A stretch of DNA of 64,000 nt from the NCBI RefSeq assembly GCF_029269825.1, contig NZ_JARJHU010000008.1, positions 682,001 to 746,000 of the forward strand, given 5' to 3'. This document shows, piece by piece, positions 42,976 through 51,828 of this stretch (within the stretch, counting starts at the first letter, position 1; the number at the start of each line of letters is the position of its first letter). The notes under the pieces were generated by a model that saw nothing but the letters and a program-made list of their open reading frames with translations, had not been told where the DNA came from and searched no databases. Position numbers and translations under genes: made by a program. The stretch is from Pedobacter sp. JY14-1 (GTDB lineage: Bacteria > Bacteroidota > Bacteroidia > Sphingobacteriales > Sphingobacteriaceae).

Positions 42976-43611
42976 ATGGAAAAGACAGACAAGAAAACCA
43001 GTATCCTGACTGCGGCTGAGAAGCTGTTCTCGGAGCTGGGCTACGAGGCGACTTCGACCAGGCAGATCGCCCGGGAAGCCGGGGCGAACATGGCCATGAT
43101 CAACTATTACTTCGGCTCTAAGGAGGGCGTATTTATGGAAATCATGACCAGCCGCATCACGGCATTCAAACAGCAACTGAACGAAATCAGTCAGGGCAGC
43201 CTGACAGGTATGGAAAAGCTGCTGAAGGTAGTGGAGGGTTATGCTGACCGTGTACTTTGCAACCATACTTTCCATAAGATGATGCACCGGGAACTCTCGC
43301 TGCCCCATCGCCCGGAAATGTTTACCAATATAGAAACGGCAATGGCCGACAATCAGGCCGTGATCGAAAAGATCATTTATGAGGGCATTGAAGATGGCAG
43401 TTTCCGGCCGGTAGATGTGCGTATGACGATACTCACGCTGATGGGGACGATCAGCAAAGTAGCTGTATCCCCCGCTAAGATCACCTCAGGCACAGGGCTT
43501 GACATCAATAATAAAAAAGACAGAAAGGTGATCACCGAGAGGCTGATTGCTCACCTGAAGGATCTGATCATAAATTATTTAAAACCTGAAAAGCAACAAT
43601 TAAAACCATAG
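42976..43611 (+). CDS. TetR/AcrR-family transcriptional regulator
   Basis: A 211-residue regulator with the N-terminal TetR helix-turn-helix (ILTAAEKLFSELGYEATSTRQIAREAGANMAMINYYFGSKEGVF) and a ligand-binding C-terminal bundle. It is first in the operon tetR-tolC-emrA-emrB, two bases before the tolC-like gene, and most likely represses the operon from the palindrome at 42854. The inducer is unknown. Confidence 0.93.
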   Translation: MEKTDKKTSILTAAEKLFSELGYEATSTRQIAREAGANMAMINYYFGSKEGVFMEIMTSRITAFKQQLNEISQGSLTGMEKLLKVVEGYADRVLCNHTFHKMMHRELSLPHRPEMFTNIETAMADNQAVIEKIIYEGIEDGSFRPVDVRMTILTLMGTISKVAVSPAKITSGTGLDINNKKDRKVITERLIAHLKDLIINYLKPEKQQLKP

Positions 43612-43613
43612 AA

Positions 43614-44948
43614 ATGACACGCAATTTGTATAAAATCATTTTTTCAGTCTTGCTGATGCCCTCAGCGCTCTTTGCCCAGTTGGCCCCGGCCGCCGGACCG
43701 GTAAAAAAACTGGACCTTCCCGAAGCAATTTCCCTTGGGATCGCCAACAGCAAGAACCTGAAGCTATCCCAGGGCAAGATTGACGAGGCGGTTGCCAGAC
43801 TGGCCACGGTAAGGGACAATGCGCTGCCTACGGCCAAAGCTTCATTTATGTACAACCATGCCGAGATTCCGACCAATAAACTAAGTATCGGTGGTGCGGA
43901 TCCTATCCGACTGCCCAACCGGGCTGATGCTTTTGTAGGCACCGCCGCGGTGGAGGAACTGGTCTACGGAGGTGGCAAGCTGAAGTATGCAGAGGAATCG
44001 ACCCGTCTGCTGACCGAAGTGGCCAGGCTGGATGCGGACAAAGATAAGGAGGAGATCAGCTATGCAGTGATCAATAGCTATTACTCCCTGTTCAAGGTCC
44101 TGCAAAGCAAGAAAGTCGTCAGGCAGAACCTGGAGGCGATCGCCGGACAGCTGAAGCAGGCACAGCGTTTTTTTGAGCAGGGCGTTGTGACCAAGAACGA
44201 TGTGCTGCGCTTCCAGTTGCAGCAGGCCAATGTATCGCTGACCGAAATGGAGATTGAGAACAACCGCAAGATCATTAATTACAACCTGGATATCCTGCTG
44301 GGCCTGGATGAAGGCACGGAACTGCAGATCTCAGACCCCGACAACACACAGAGACCCGGCGGCACGCTGGACACCTATCTGGACATGGCCTATGGTAACC
44401 GCCAGGAACTGAAGCAACTGGACCTGCAAAACCGGGTAGCGGATGTATACATTAAATCGATCAGGGCGAACACCCTGCCGACCGTGGGCCTCGGCGCAAA
44501 CCTGTACTATATCAACCCAAGCGGCAAGTTCATCCCGCCGGTTGACCAGTATATCCTTCCGATCACCCTGGGAGCCAATGTCTCCTGGAACATCGGCAAC
44601 CTCTGGACGAATAAGAACAAGGTGAGTGAAGCCCGGGTACAACAAAAGAACGTAGTGCTTCAAAGGGACATCATATCTGACCAGGTGAAAAAGGAAGTGA
44701 ACAAAAACTTTCAGGACTATCAGCTGGCACTTAACAAGATCAGGATACTGGAAACCTCGATCGCACAGGCCGCAGAAAACGACAAATTACTGGAATCGAA
44801 ATACAGGAACAACGTGGCATCAGCTATTGACCGCATCGACGCAGAAACATTGCTGTACCAGGCAAAGATCAACCTGGAGATCGCAAAGGCAGATGCCGGA
44901 CTGGCTTATTATACGTTACTAAAATCTACAGGAAAAATCTCCCAATAA
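43614..44948 (+). CDS. TolC-family outer membrane efflux protein
   Basis: A 444-residue outer-membrane channel protein. Signal peptide (IIFSVLLMPSALFA), then two outer membrane efflux repeats starting at LDLPEAISLGIANSKNLKLSQGKIDEA and LDTYLDMAYGNRQELKQLDLQNRVADVYI, the latter with LPTVGLGANLYYINPS and ending in long coiled-coil helices (VQQKNVVLQRDIISDQVKKEV). It forms the tripartite pump with the membrane fusion and MFS proteins that follow. Confidence 0.93.
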   Translation: MTRNLYKIIFSVLLMPSALFAQLAPAAGPVKKLDLPEAISLGIANSKNLKLSQGKIDEAVARLATVRDNALPTAKASFMYNHAEIPTNKLSIGGADPIRLPNRADAFVGTAAVEELVYGGGKLKYAEESTRLLTEVARLDADKDKEEISYAVINSYYSLFKVLQSKKVVRQNLEAIAGQLKQAQRFFEQGVVTKNDVLRFQLQQANVSLTEMEIENNRKIINYNLDILLGLDEGTELQISDPDNTQRPGGTLDTYLDMAYGNRQELKQLDLQNRVADVYIKSIRANTLPTVGLGANLYYINPSGKFIPPVDQYILPITLGANVSWNIGNLWTNKNKVSEARVQQKNVVLQRDIISDQVKKEVNKNFQDYQLALNKIRILETSIAQAAENDKLLESKYRNNVASAIDRIDAETLLYQAKINLEIAKADAGLAYYTLLKSTGKISQ

Positions 44949-44969
44949 AAGACCATAACAAATACTGAA

Positions 44970-46013
44970 ATGACAACTGAAAAGAAAAAAAAGAGCAAAA
45001 TAGTTCCCATCATACTGGCGGTACTCATCGTGATCGGCGCGATTTTCGGCATCAGGGAATATATCTATTACAGCCACCACGTCGATACGGACGACGCCCA
45101 GATTGACGGGGACATCAGCCCGGTAGTAGCACGTGTAGGCGGTTACGTAGAGGACATCCGGTTCGAGGAAAATACCCGCGTGCAGGAAGGCCAGGTATTG
45201 GTAAAGCTGGATGACCGCGACTACAAGGTGAAACTGGAGCAGGCGGTGGCCGGACAAAAAGGCGCAAGCGCAGGGGTAACCGTATCGCAGTCACAGATTG
45301 CGGCAACAGCTGCAAACACGGCGACTGCCAGAGCCAATGCGGAGGCGGCAAGAGTGAAGATGGTACTGGCACAAAAAGACTTTGAGCGTTATGCAAACCT
45401 GATTAAGGATGGCTCGATCACCCAGCAGGCCTTTGATCAGGCCAGGGCAACCAGGGAAGCCGCCGAAGCCGCCTACACCGCAGCAAAAGACCAGCTGGTC
45501 GCCGCTCAGAAACAGGTGGGCACAACCCAGAGCCAGCTTGCGGTCAGCAGCACAGGCGTTACCCAGCACCAGGCTGACGTGGATTTTGCTTCGCTGCAAC
45601 TAGGTTATACCGAGATCAAGGCCCCGGCCACTGGTATAGTTACCAGGAAAAACGTGCAGAAAGGGCAGCTGGTCCAGGCAGGGCAGTCATTGTTTTCCAT
45701 TGTGAACGAAAACAGCATTTATGTAACGGCTAACTTTAAGGAAACCCAGCTGGAAGATATCAGATCAGGCGCAAAAGTGAAGATAGAAGTGGATGCCTAT
45801 CCCGCTGCGGATGTCCGGGGAGAAGTATACAATTTTGCGCCCATTACCGGCGCTAAGGGCTCTCTGTTACCCCCGGATAATGCCACCGGTAACTTCGTGA
45901 AAGTAGTACAGCGCGTTCCTGTAAAGATCAGGATCACCAATGCGCCTAAGGACATACTGGAAAAGCTGCGTCCGGGTATGAGTGTAAAAGTTTCTGTTTC
46001 TATAAACGAATAG
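44970..46013 (+). CDS. emrA: Membrane fusion protein of an EmrAB-type pump
   Basis: A 347-residue HlyD-family adaptor with one N-terminal transmembrane helix (IVPIILAVLIVIGAIFGI), a lipoyl/barrel-sandwich half (VDTDDAQIDGDISPVVARVGG), a long alanine-rich coiled coil (about 85-190), the second lipoyl half (YTEIKAPATGIVTRKNV) and a beta-barrel (IVNENSIYVTANFKETQLEDI). It fits EmrA, which links an inner-membrane MFS pump to the TolC channel; both are adjacent. The orthologous symbol is by family, not proven function. Confidence 0.92.
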   Translation: MTTEKKKKSKIVPIILAVLIVIGAIFGIREYIYYSHHVDTDDAQIDGDISPVVARVGGYVEDIRFEENTRVQEGQVLVKLDDRDYKVKLEQAVAGQKGASAGVTVSQSQIAATAANTATARANAEAARVKMVLAQKDFERYANLIKDGSITQQAFDQARATREAAEAAYTAAKDQLVAAQKQVGTTQSQLAVSSTGVTQHQADVDFASLQLGYTEIKAPATGIVTRKNVQKGQLVQAGQSLFSIVNENSIYVTANFKETQLEDIRSGAKVKIEVDAYPAADVRGEVYNFAPITGAKGSLLPPDNATGNFVKVVQRVPVKIRITNAPKDILEKLRPGMSVKVSVSINE

Positions 46014-46015
46014 TA

Positions 46016-47563
46016 ATGGCCGAACATGGTTTAAAAAAGTGGATCATTACCTTCACGGTGATCACGGCTTCCTTACTGGAGCTGATCGATACCACCATCG
46101 TGAACGTAGCGATACCACAGATACAGGGCAACCTGGGCGCTACCCTTGAGGACGTCGCCTGGTTGTCTACCGGCTATGCCGTAGCCAACGTCATCGTCTT
46201 ACCGATGTCGGGCTGGCTGGGCAGCCGTTTCGGCAGGAAAAACTACTTTCTTGCCTCCATTATCCTTTTTACGATCGCTTCGTTCCTTTGCGGAAATGCG
46301 ACCAGCCTGGAAGAGCTCATCGTCTTCCGTATCCTTCAGGGCCTTGCAGGTGGCGGGCTGATTTCCACTGCCCAGGCCATCCTGATCGAGACCTGGCCAC
46401 GTGAAGATGTAGGTATCGCTACGGCCTTGTTCGGGCTTGGCGCAGTTGTCGGCCCTACCGTGGGGCCAACCATCGGCGGTTATCTGCTTGAGGTCAGCAA
46501 CTGGCCCTGGATCTTTTATGTGAATATCCCTGTGGGCATACTCGCGGCCTATTGTACCTATACCTTTGTCAGGGAGACGCCGAAAGATGCGAAGGGCCTG
46601 CCGGTAGACTGGTGGGGCATCGCTTTGCTGGCCATTGCGGTAGGCAGCCTGCAAACAGTCCTGGAAAAGGGGGAGAGCGAAGACTGGTTTGCCACGCCTT
46701 ACATTACTGCACTCGCAGTTACCTCGGTAATCGGCCTGCTCTGCTTCATCTGGCGTGAAACCACGACCGACCACCCGATCGTAAATTTTAAGATCATGCG
46801 CCACCGGAGCTTTTCCGTCGGCATGGTCACCTCCTTTATCCTCGGGTTCGGACTGTACGGTTCTGTATTCGTATTCCCCGTATTCTGCCAGAACCTGCTG
46901 GGCTTCTCACCCCTGCAGACCGGCGAACTCCTGTTCCCTGGTGGCCTTTGTACCATTATACTGATGCCTTTTATCGGGATGATGCTAAAAAAAGGCGTTC
47001 CGGCACAGTTCATGGCAGCAACGGGCATGCTGCTGTTCTTCGTATTCTGCTGGATGCTGAGCAAATCTACACTGGCTTCAGGTACAGGTGATTTCTTCCT
47101 GCCCCTGGTTATCCGCGGCGTAGGCATGGCCCTGCTCTTCGTACCGCTGACCACACTGGCGATACAGGACCTTAAGGGTCCGGAAATAGGTCAGGGCTCC
47201 GGCCTCAACAACATGATGCGGCAGCTGGGTGGCTCTTTCGGTATTGCTGCGCTGACCACACTGATCCATGTGCGCCAGGGTTTCCACAGGAGTAACCTGC
47301 TGGTCAACATCAACGAATACAATCCTGCTTTTACGGAGAGGTTTAACGGCTTCGTGAAGAACTTCATGGCCAAAGGTTATACTTACCTGGATGCCAAGAC
47401 ACTGGCTGCTAAAGCGATAGAAGGAACGGTAACCAAGCAGACCTTTCTGCTGACCTATTCCGATGCCTACTGGGTTGCCGGGATCATCCTGCTCTTCTCT
47501 ATCCCGCTGGTATTCCTGCAAAAATTCAAGAAGAATGCGAACGTTCCTGCAGACGTACATTAA
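46016..47563 (+). CDS. emrB: MFS multidrug transporter, DHA2 (EmrB/QacA) family
   Basis: A 515-residue protein with 14 predicted helices. DHA2 motifs: ELIDTTIVNVAIPQIQGNLGAT, SGWLGSRFGRKNYFLASI, RILQGLAGGGLISTAQAIL and GLGAVVGPTVGPTIGGYL. It is the proton-driven pump of the operon and is translationally close to emrA (2 bases). The drug substrates are unknown. A stem-loop without a T-run follows the gene. Confidence 0.93.
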   Translation: MAEHGLKKWIITFTVITASLLELIDTTIVNVAIPQIQGNLGATLEDVAWLSTGYAVANVIVLPMSGWLGSRFGRKNYFLASIILFTIASFLCGNATSLEELIVFRILQGLAGGGLISTAQAILIETWPREDVGIATALFGLGAVVGPTVGPTIGGYLLEVSNWPWIFYVNIPVGILAAYCTYTFVRETPKDAKGLPVDWWGIALLAIAVGSLQTVLEKGESEDWFATPYITALAVTSVIGLLCFIWRETTTDHPIVNFKIMRHRSFSVGMVTSFILGFGLYGSVFVFPVFCQNLLGFSPLQTGELLFPGGLCTIILMPFIGMMLKKGVPAQFMAATGMLLFFVFCWMLSKSTLASGTGDFFLPLVIRGVGMALLFVPLTTLAIQDLKGPEIGQGSGLNNMMRQLGGSFGIAALTTLIHVRQGFHRSNLLVNINEYNPAFTERFNGFVKNFMAKGYTYLDAKTLAAKAIEGTVTKQTFLLTYSDAYWVAGIILLFSIPLVFLQKFKKNANVPADVH

Positions 47564-47569
47564 TAAACA

Positions 47570-47598
47570 AACAGCCGGTAAGGTCTTTACCGGCTGTT
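47570..47598 (+). terminator. Stem-loop after emrB, weak terminator candidate
   Basis: AACAGCCGGTAA and TTACCGGCTGTT form a 12-bp perfect stem with a 5-base loop. The T-run expected of a factor-independent terminator is missing, so it may pause or protect the RNA instead. Confidence 0.5.
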
Positions 47599-47806
47599 CT
47601 ACCCCAAAAAATTAACAATTAATTTGCCCCGGGGCCTGCATTTATAAGGCCTGACGGGCAGATACGTTTAGAAATCTTTGTTTAACCTCTATGGTACTAA
47701 GTTACAGATTTTTGAGAAACTATCAAATTTAAAATAATGGATGGCCCGGAGTGGGTTTTATGGATGATTTTTGGTAGCTTGGAGCGCGAAATAACACACA
47801 CCAGAT

Positions 47807-50395
47807 ATGATGCAGAAACAACGTGCGAAAGGCCAGAGAGAGTCGGTATTCAATAACGAAGTTGTATCCCGTTTCGAGCTCTACAACAGCCTTTTCCTTA
47901 CCCTTCCGTTCTATAAGATCAAAGACACCGGCACCTTACTCCCGCTGTTCATTAAGTACTGCGAAGATGGTATTCATAACCGGGAGACACCTGCCGAAAT
48001 CATCATCGCTTTCTTTAAGAAATATACTCAGACTAACGCGAATAAGGACGTCATTGACCTGCTTTTCCGCTTCATACAGTATATCGAGCGCCAGGTGGTC
48101 TTGTTTGATGCCATTGAAGACGCTGCCTTCAACAAACTGAATGCCGAAGACGAGGAGAATGCGCTGCTTTCCTATCTGAAAAAGGGCGTAGACAATCACC
48201 CGCTGAGCGACAAGATCGAAAAGCTCATCGAGGAGTTTTCCCTGCGGCTGGTCCTGACCGCACACCCGACACAGTTCTATCCGGGCAGTGTCCTGGCGAT
48301 CATTACCGACCTGACCTCGGCCATCAAGACCAATGACATTTCCACCATACATCTGCTCTTGCAACAATTGGGCAAGACTCCTTTCTTCAACAAGAAGTCA
48401 CCGACACCGGTAGACGAAGCCCTCAGCCTGGCCTGGTACCTGGAAAATGTATTCTATTGTGCGGCAGCCAATATCCAGCGGGGCATCGATAAGAACCTGA
48501 GCGACTTCAATCTGGAAACCAGGAAGGTGATCGAGCTGGGCTTCTGGCCCGGCGGCGACCGTGACGGCAATCCGAATGTGCACACGGACTCGACCATACA
48601 GGTATCGAAAATGCTGCGTCAGATTTTGTTCCGCTGCTATTACCGGGACTTCAAGAACCTGAAGCGCCGCATTACCTTCCGCGGTGTGGAAGACAATATC
48701 GCGCTGGTGCATGACCTGCTGTACGAAAATGCCTTCAATCCGAACATCGAACTGAAGAACATTTCCGAAGAGGTGATCGGGCACCTGGAGGGGATCAAAG
48801 CCACATTGGAGAAAGACCATGACGGCCTGTTTGCAGACCTGGTGTCTGACCTGGTCCGCAAGGTGGAGCTGTACGGTGCGCACTTTGCCTCGCTTGACCT
48901 GCGTCAGGACAGCCGTGTACTGCGCGATGTACATGCCTATTGCAGGCAAAGCAAGCCGATCGTATCCCTGTTCCCGGAAAATTACGACAGCCTTTCCGAG
49001 CAGGAAAAACTGAAGGTATTGTCATTCAAGAGTGCAAAGCTGACCTATGCCGGGAAGGGCGATAACCTGGTAGAGGATACGCTGCAGACCATTGCGGAAG
49101 TAAAGCAGATCCAGGAAAGCAACGGCGAGCTTGCCTGTCACCGTTTCATCATCAGTAACTGCCAGCAAGCCAGTGATATCCTCCAACTGATCGAATTGTT
49201 CCTCTGGAACGGCTGGCATGAAGATGACCTGACCATGGATTTTGTGCCCCTGTTTGAAACCGTCCATGACCTTGCCGGTGCAGCGGAGATCATGGAAACA
49301 TTGTATTCACATCCTTTTTACAAAAAGCATCTCGAAAAAAGGGGAAATAAGCAAGATATCATGCTTGGCTTCAGTGACAGCACCAAGGATGGCGGTTACC
49401 TAATGGCCAACTGGTCTATATTCAACGCAAAGGTATCGCTGACCGCTGTGGCGGAAAAACACAACATACAACTGGCCTTCTTTGACGGCAGGGGCGGCCC
49501 GCCTTCAAGAGGCGGCGGCAAGACGCACCGTTTCTATGCGTCTATGGGTAAGGAAATTGCCAATAAGAACATCCAGCTGACCATACAGGGTCAGACCATC
49601 AGTTCTCAGTACGGTTCGCTGGACAGTGCCGAGTTCAACATTGAGCAGCTGATCAATGCGGGTATCTCTGCCGGTATCCGTGAAAAACACAATATTTTGC
49701 TGGACCCTGTACATAAGAACCTCCTGGACAACATGGCAGAGGACAGCTTCGATGCCTTTGTATCGCTGCGCAACCACCCCTTGTTTCTGAGTTACCTGGA
49801 GAAATACTCACCACTGAAGCTGTTGTCGAAGATCACGATCAGTAGCCGACCGGTAAAACGGAACTCCGGGGCTAAGCTGAAACTGGAAGACCTCAGGGCA
49901 ATCAGTTTCGTGACTTCCTGGAGCCAGCTGAAACAAAACATTCCTGGCTTCTATGGCATGGGTACCGCCCTGAAGAACCAGGAAGTGCAGGGTAACTGGG
50001 ACAAGGTCGTTGAAACTTATCATGAATCCGGTTATTTCAGGACGATCATTGACAACTGCATGATGTCGATGAGCAAGTCAGATTTTTCGATCACCGCGCA
50101 CTTTGTAAACGATAAGGAATACGGAGCGTTCTGGAAAACACTGCACGACGAATTCGAGTTGTCCAGGACGATGTTGTTAAAGCTGTCAGGGCATGAGACC
50201 TTAATGGAGAATTACCCTGTAGAGAAGCGATCTATTGCGGTCAGGGAGAAGATCGTGCTGCCTTTGGTGCTGATCCAGCACTACGCCCTGGAGCAACTGC
50301 AGAACGAGTTGCCGGAGCAGGAAAGACAGTCTTATGAAAAACTGGCGATCAGGACCGTGTATGGTATTGTGAATGCCGGGCGGAATTTAGCATAA
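47807..50395 (+). CDS. ppc: Phosphoenolpyruvate carboxylase, divergent type
   Basis: An 862-residue enzyme that carboxylates phosphoenolpyruvate to oxaloacetate, feeding the TCA cycle. Family motifs are recognisable but altered: VLTAHPTQF with catalytic His153 (E. coli VLTAHPTEI), GGDRDGNPNV (identical), GFSDSTKDGGYLMANW (cf. GYSDSAKDAG) and FFDGRGGPPSRGGGKTHRF (cf. FHGRGGSIGRGG). The C-terminus ends YGIVNAGRNLA rather than the usual NTG. ATG codons at 47807 and 47810 are both possible starts. It has a long (over 200-base) upstream region with no clear promoter, and a strong terminator. Confidence 0.93.
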   Translation: MMQKQRAKGQRESVFNNEVVSRFELYNSLFLTLPFYKIKDTGTLLPLFIKYCEDGIHNRETPAEIIIAFFKKYTQTNANKDVIDLLFRFIQYIERQVVLFDAIEDAAFNKLNAEDEENALLSYLKKGVDNHPLSDKIEKLIEEFSLRLVLTAHPTQFYPGSVLAIITDLTSAIKTNDISTIHLLLQQLGKTPFFNKKSPTPVDEALSLAWYLENVFYCAAANIQRGIDKNLSDFNLETRKVIELGFWPGGDRDGNPNVHTDSTIQVSKMLRQILFRCYYRDFKNLKRRITFRGVEDNIALVHDLLYENAFNPNIELKNISEEVIGHLEGIKATLEKDHDGLFADLVSDLVRKVELYGAHFASLDLRQDSRVLRDVHAYCRQSKPIVSLFPENYDSLSEQEKLKVLSFKSAKLTYAGKGDNLVEDTLQTIAEVKQIQESNGELACHRFIISNCQQASDILQLIELFLWNGWHEDDLTMDFVPLFETVHDLAGAAEIMETLYSHPFYKKHLEKRGNKQDIMLGFSDSTKDGGYLMANWSIFNAKVSLTAVAEKHNIQLAFFDGRGGPPSRGGGKTHRFYASMGKEIANKNIQLTIQGQTISSQYGSLDSAEFNIEQLINAGISAGIREKHNILLDPVHKNLLDNMAEDSFDAFVSLRNHPLFLSYLEKYSPLKLLSKITISSRPVKRNSGAKLKLEDLRAISFVTSWSQLKQNIPGFYGMGTALKNQEVQGNWDKVVETYHESGYFRTIIDNCMMSMSKSDFSITAHFVNDKEYGAFWKTLHDEFELSRTMLLKLSGHETLMENYPVEKRSIAVREKIVLPLVLIQHYALEQLQNELPEQERQSYEKLAIRTVYGIVNAGRNLA

Positions 50396-50424
50396 CAGAC
50401 CGTTATTTGAAATCTCCATATTAA

Positions 50425-50458
50425 AAAAGGGGCCCGCCGAATGGCGGGCCCCTTTTAT
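50425..50458. terminator. Terminator after ppc
   Basis: AAAAGGGGCCCGCC and GGCGGGCCCCTTTT form a 14-bp stem with a 4-base loop. It can serve both ppc and the convergent DUF6952 operon. Confidence 0.92.
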
Positions 50459-50473
50459 TTCAAGATACCGGGA

Positions 50474-50722
50474 CTACCGGTCGATAGAACCCATTACCTT
50501 TTGCGCAAAGGCATTCAGGGCATCCCTTTCTGCTGTACCGGACTGCACATTGGCATGTACTTCCAGCGCACCGCAGATATTGGTGATCAGTTCCCCTGCA
50601 ACATCGATCTCTTCCTGGTGCACGCCTCTGAATTCACAAAATGCTTCCAGTACGTTCAGCGTGGCCTCCAGGTCTTCCGGACTGCTGCTTTCAAACAGCT
50701 GTCTGATAACTGGTATTTTCAT
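50474..50722 (-). CDS. DUF6952 small protein
   Basis: An 82-residue, acidic, helical protein (EFRGVHQEEIDVAGELITNICGALEVHANV). It resembles the DUF6952 family found beside thioredoxin and peroxiredoxin genes in Bacteroidota. It has two cysteines (in LEAFCEF and ITNICGAL), and the context suggests a redox role, but no activity is known. It overlaps the thioredoxin stop by one base. Confidence 0.75.
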   Translation of the reverse strand: MKIPVIRQLFESSSPEDLEATLNVLEAFCEFRGVHQEEIDVAGELITNICGALEVHANVQSGTAERDALNAFAQKVMGSIDR

Positions 50723-51030
50723 TATTTTATCTTGTCAAATAATTCGTTCAACACTTCTGCCTTATTGGTCTGAACCTGACCCACCAGGGCACCGCCTTCA
50801 AAGGCAGCAAAGGTTGGCAGGTTGTCTACATGAGCCAGCTTCCGTGATCCCGGAAACTTTTCCGCGTCCACGATCAGGAAAGCCACATCTTCGTTGTCTG
50901 CTGCCAGCTTTTTAAACTTCGGTTTCATGATCCGGCAATTGCCGCACCAGGAGGCGGCATACTGAACCATGACCTTTTGGTTGCCGGACACGAACTCCTG
51001 AAGGTTGTCTTCTGTTAATTCTAAAAACAT
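50722..51030 (-). CDS. Thioredoxin-family protein (WCGNC)
   Basis: A 102-residue thioredoxin fold with the active site WCGNC (Cys29 and Cys32) in place of the usual WCGPC. The cis-proline segment NLPTFAAFEGG is present. It lacks a signal peptide, so it is cytoplasmic. Its position 18 bases downstream of ahpC suggests it is the reductant of that peroxiredoxin; the proline-to-asparagine change would be expected to shift its redox potential. Confidence 0.9.
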   Translation of the reverse strand: MFLELTEDNLQEFVSGNQKVMVQYAASWCGNCRIMKPKFKKLAADNEDVAFLIVDAEKFPGSRKLAHVDNLPTFAAFEGGALVGQVQTNKAEVLNELFDKIK

Positions 51031-51048
51031 GCTTTTTCCTTTCTTAAA

Positions 51049-51681
51049 TTAGTTCAGGCTCAGGTATTCCGCAACACTGTTCCTGTTGGCGTTCATTGCG
51101 GTCTTGCCTTCTTCCCAGTTGGCAGGGCAAACCTCGCCGTGTGTCTGTACGTGGGCATAAGCATCGATCAGCCTCAGGTACTCTTTTACGTTCCTGCCCA
51201 CAGGCATGTCGTTAACACTCTCATGGAATACTTTGCCGGTCTCGTCTACAAGGTAAGTTGCCCTGTAAGTTACGTTAGAACCAGAGAAGGTTTCATTTCC
51301 TTCTTCGTCGTATTCTACTTCCTGTTCCACAATGCCCAGGATATTGGCCAAAGCGCGGTGGGTATCTGCCAGGATCGGATAGGTTACGCCTTCGATACCA
51401 CCATTGTCTTTAGGGGTATTCAACCAGGCAAAGTGCACTTCGTTGGTATCGCAGGAAGCACCGATCACAATGGTATTGCGTTTTTCGAACTCAGGTAAAG
51501 CGGCCTGAAAAGCGTGCAGCTCTGTAGGACATACAAAAGTGAAATCCTTTGGGTACCAGAACAGCAATACTTTTTTGCCTTTGCTTACCGCTTCTTCTAA
51601 TATATTGATCCTTAAGTCATCGCCCATTTCAGAGATCGCATCTACAGTTACATTCGGGAATTTTTTTCCTACTATTGCCAT
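51049..51681 (-). CDS. ahpC: Peroxiredoxin, AhpC/Prx1 type
   Basis: A 210-residue typical 2-Cys peroxiredoxin that reduces hydroperoxides. The peroxidatic Cys51 is in DFTFVCPTE and the resolving Cys185 in HGEVCPANW. The start at 51679-51681 (MAIVGKKFPNV) is chosen; the longer frame to 51807 would run through the promoter. It heads the ahpC-thioredoxin-DUF6952 operon. Upstream are a good promoter and an OxyR-like dyad. Confidence 0.95.
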   Translation of the reverse strand: MAIVGKKFPNVTVDAISEMGDDLRINILEEAVSKGKKVLLFWYPKDFTFVCPTELHAFQAALPEFEKRNTIVIGASCDTNEVHFAWLNTPKDNGGIEGVTYPILADTHRALANILGIVEQEVEYDEEGNETFSGSNVTYRATYLVDETGKVFHESVNDMPVGRNVKEYLRLIDAYAHVQTHGEVCPANWEEGKTAMNANRNSVAEYLSLN

Positions 51682-51709
51682 AATGATTCTTGTTTTAAAG
51701 TTTATAGCA

Positions 51710-51740
51710 CAAAGGTACGGCAAGCCATATTGAAATGCAA
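51710..51740 (-). promoter_or_regulatory. Promoter of the ahpC operon
   Basis: On the minus strand, TTG (51738-51740), a 20-base spacer and TACCTTTG (51710-51717, exact TAnnTTTG) form a standard Bacteroidota promoter. The predicted start is near 51704, giving a leader of about 23 bases. Confidence 0.65.
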
Positions 51741-51779
51741 TGGAAATAAGGCATCGCCCTATATTAAATATCAATACCT

Positions 51780-51796
51780 TATAGAGGAAATCTATA
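51780..51796 (-). promoter_or_regulatory. OxyR-like dyad upstream of ahpC
   Basis: TATAGA-GGAAA-TCTATA contains ATAG-N7-CTAT, the spacing of an OxyR half-site pair, roughly 80 bases upstream of the predicted start. A second copy at the canonical distance is not seen. OxyR is encoded in the same window. Confidence 0.5.
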
Positions 51797-51828
51797 GCCG
51801 AAGACAAACAAAATAGTTCTCGGTAATA

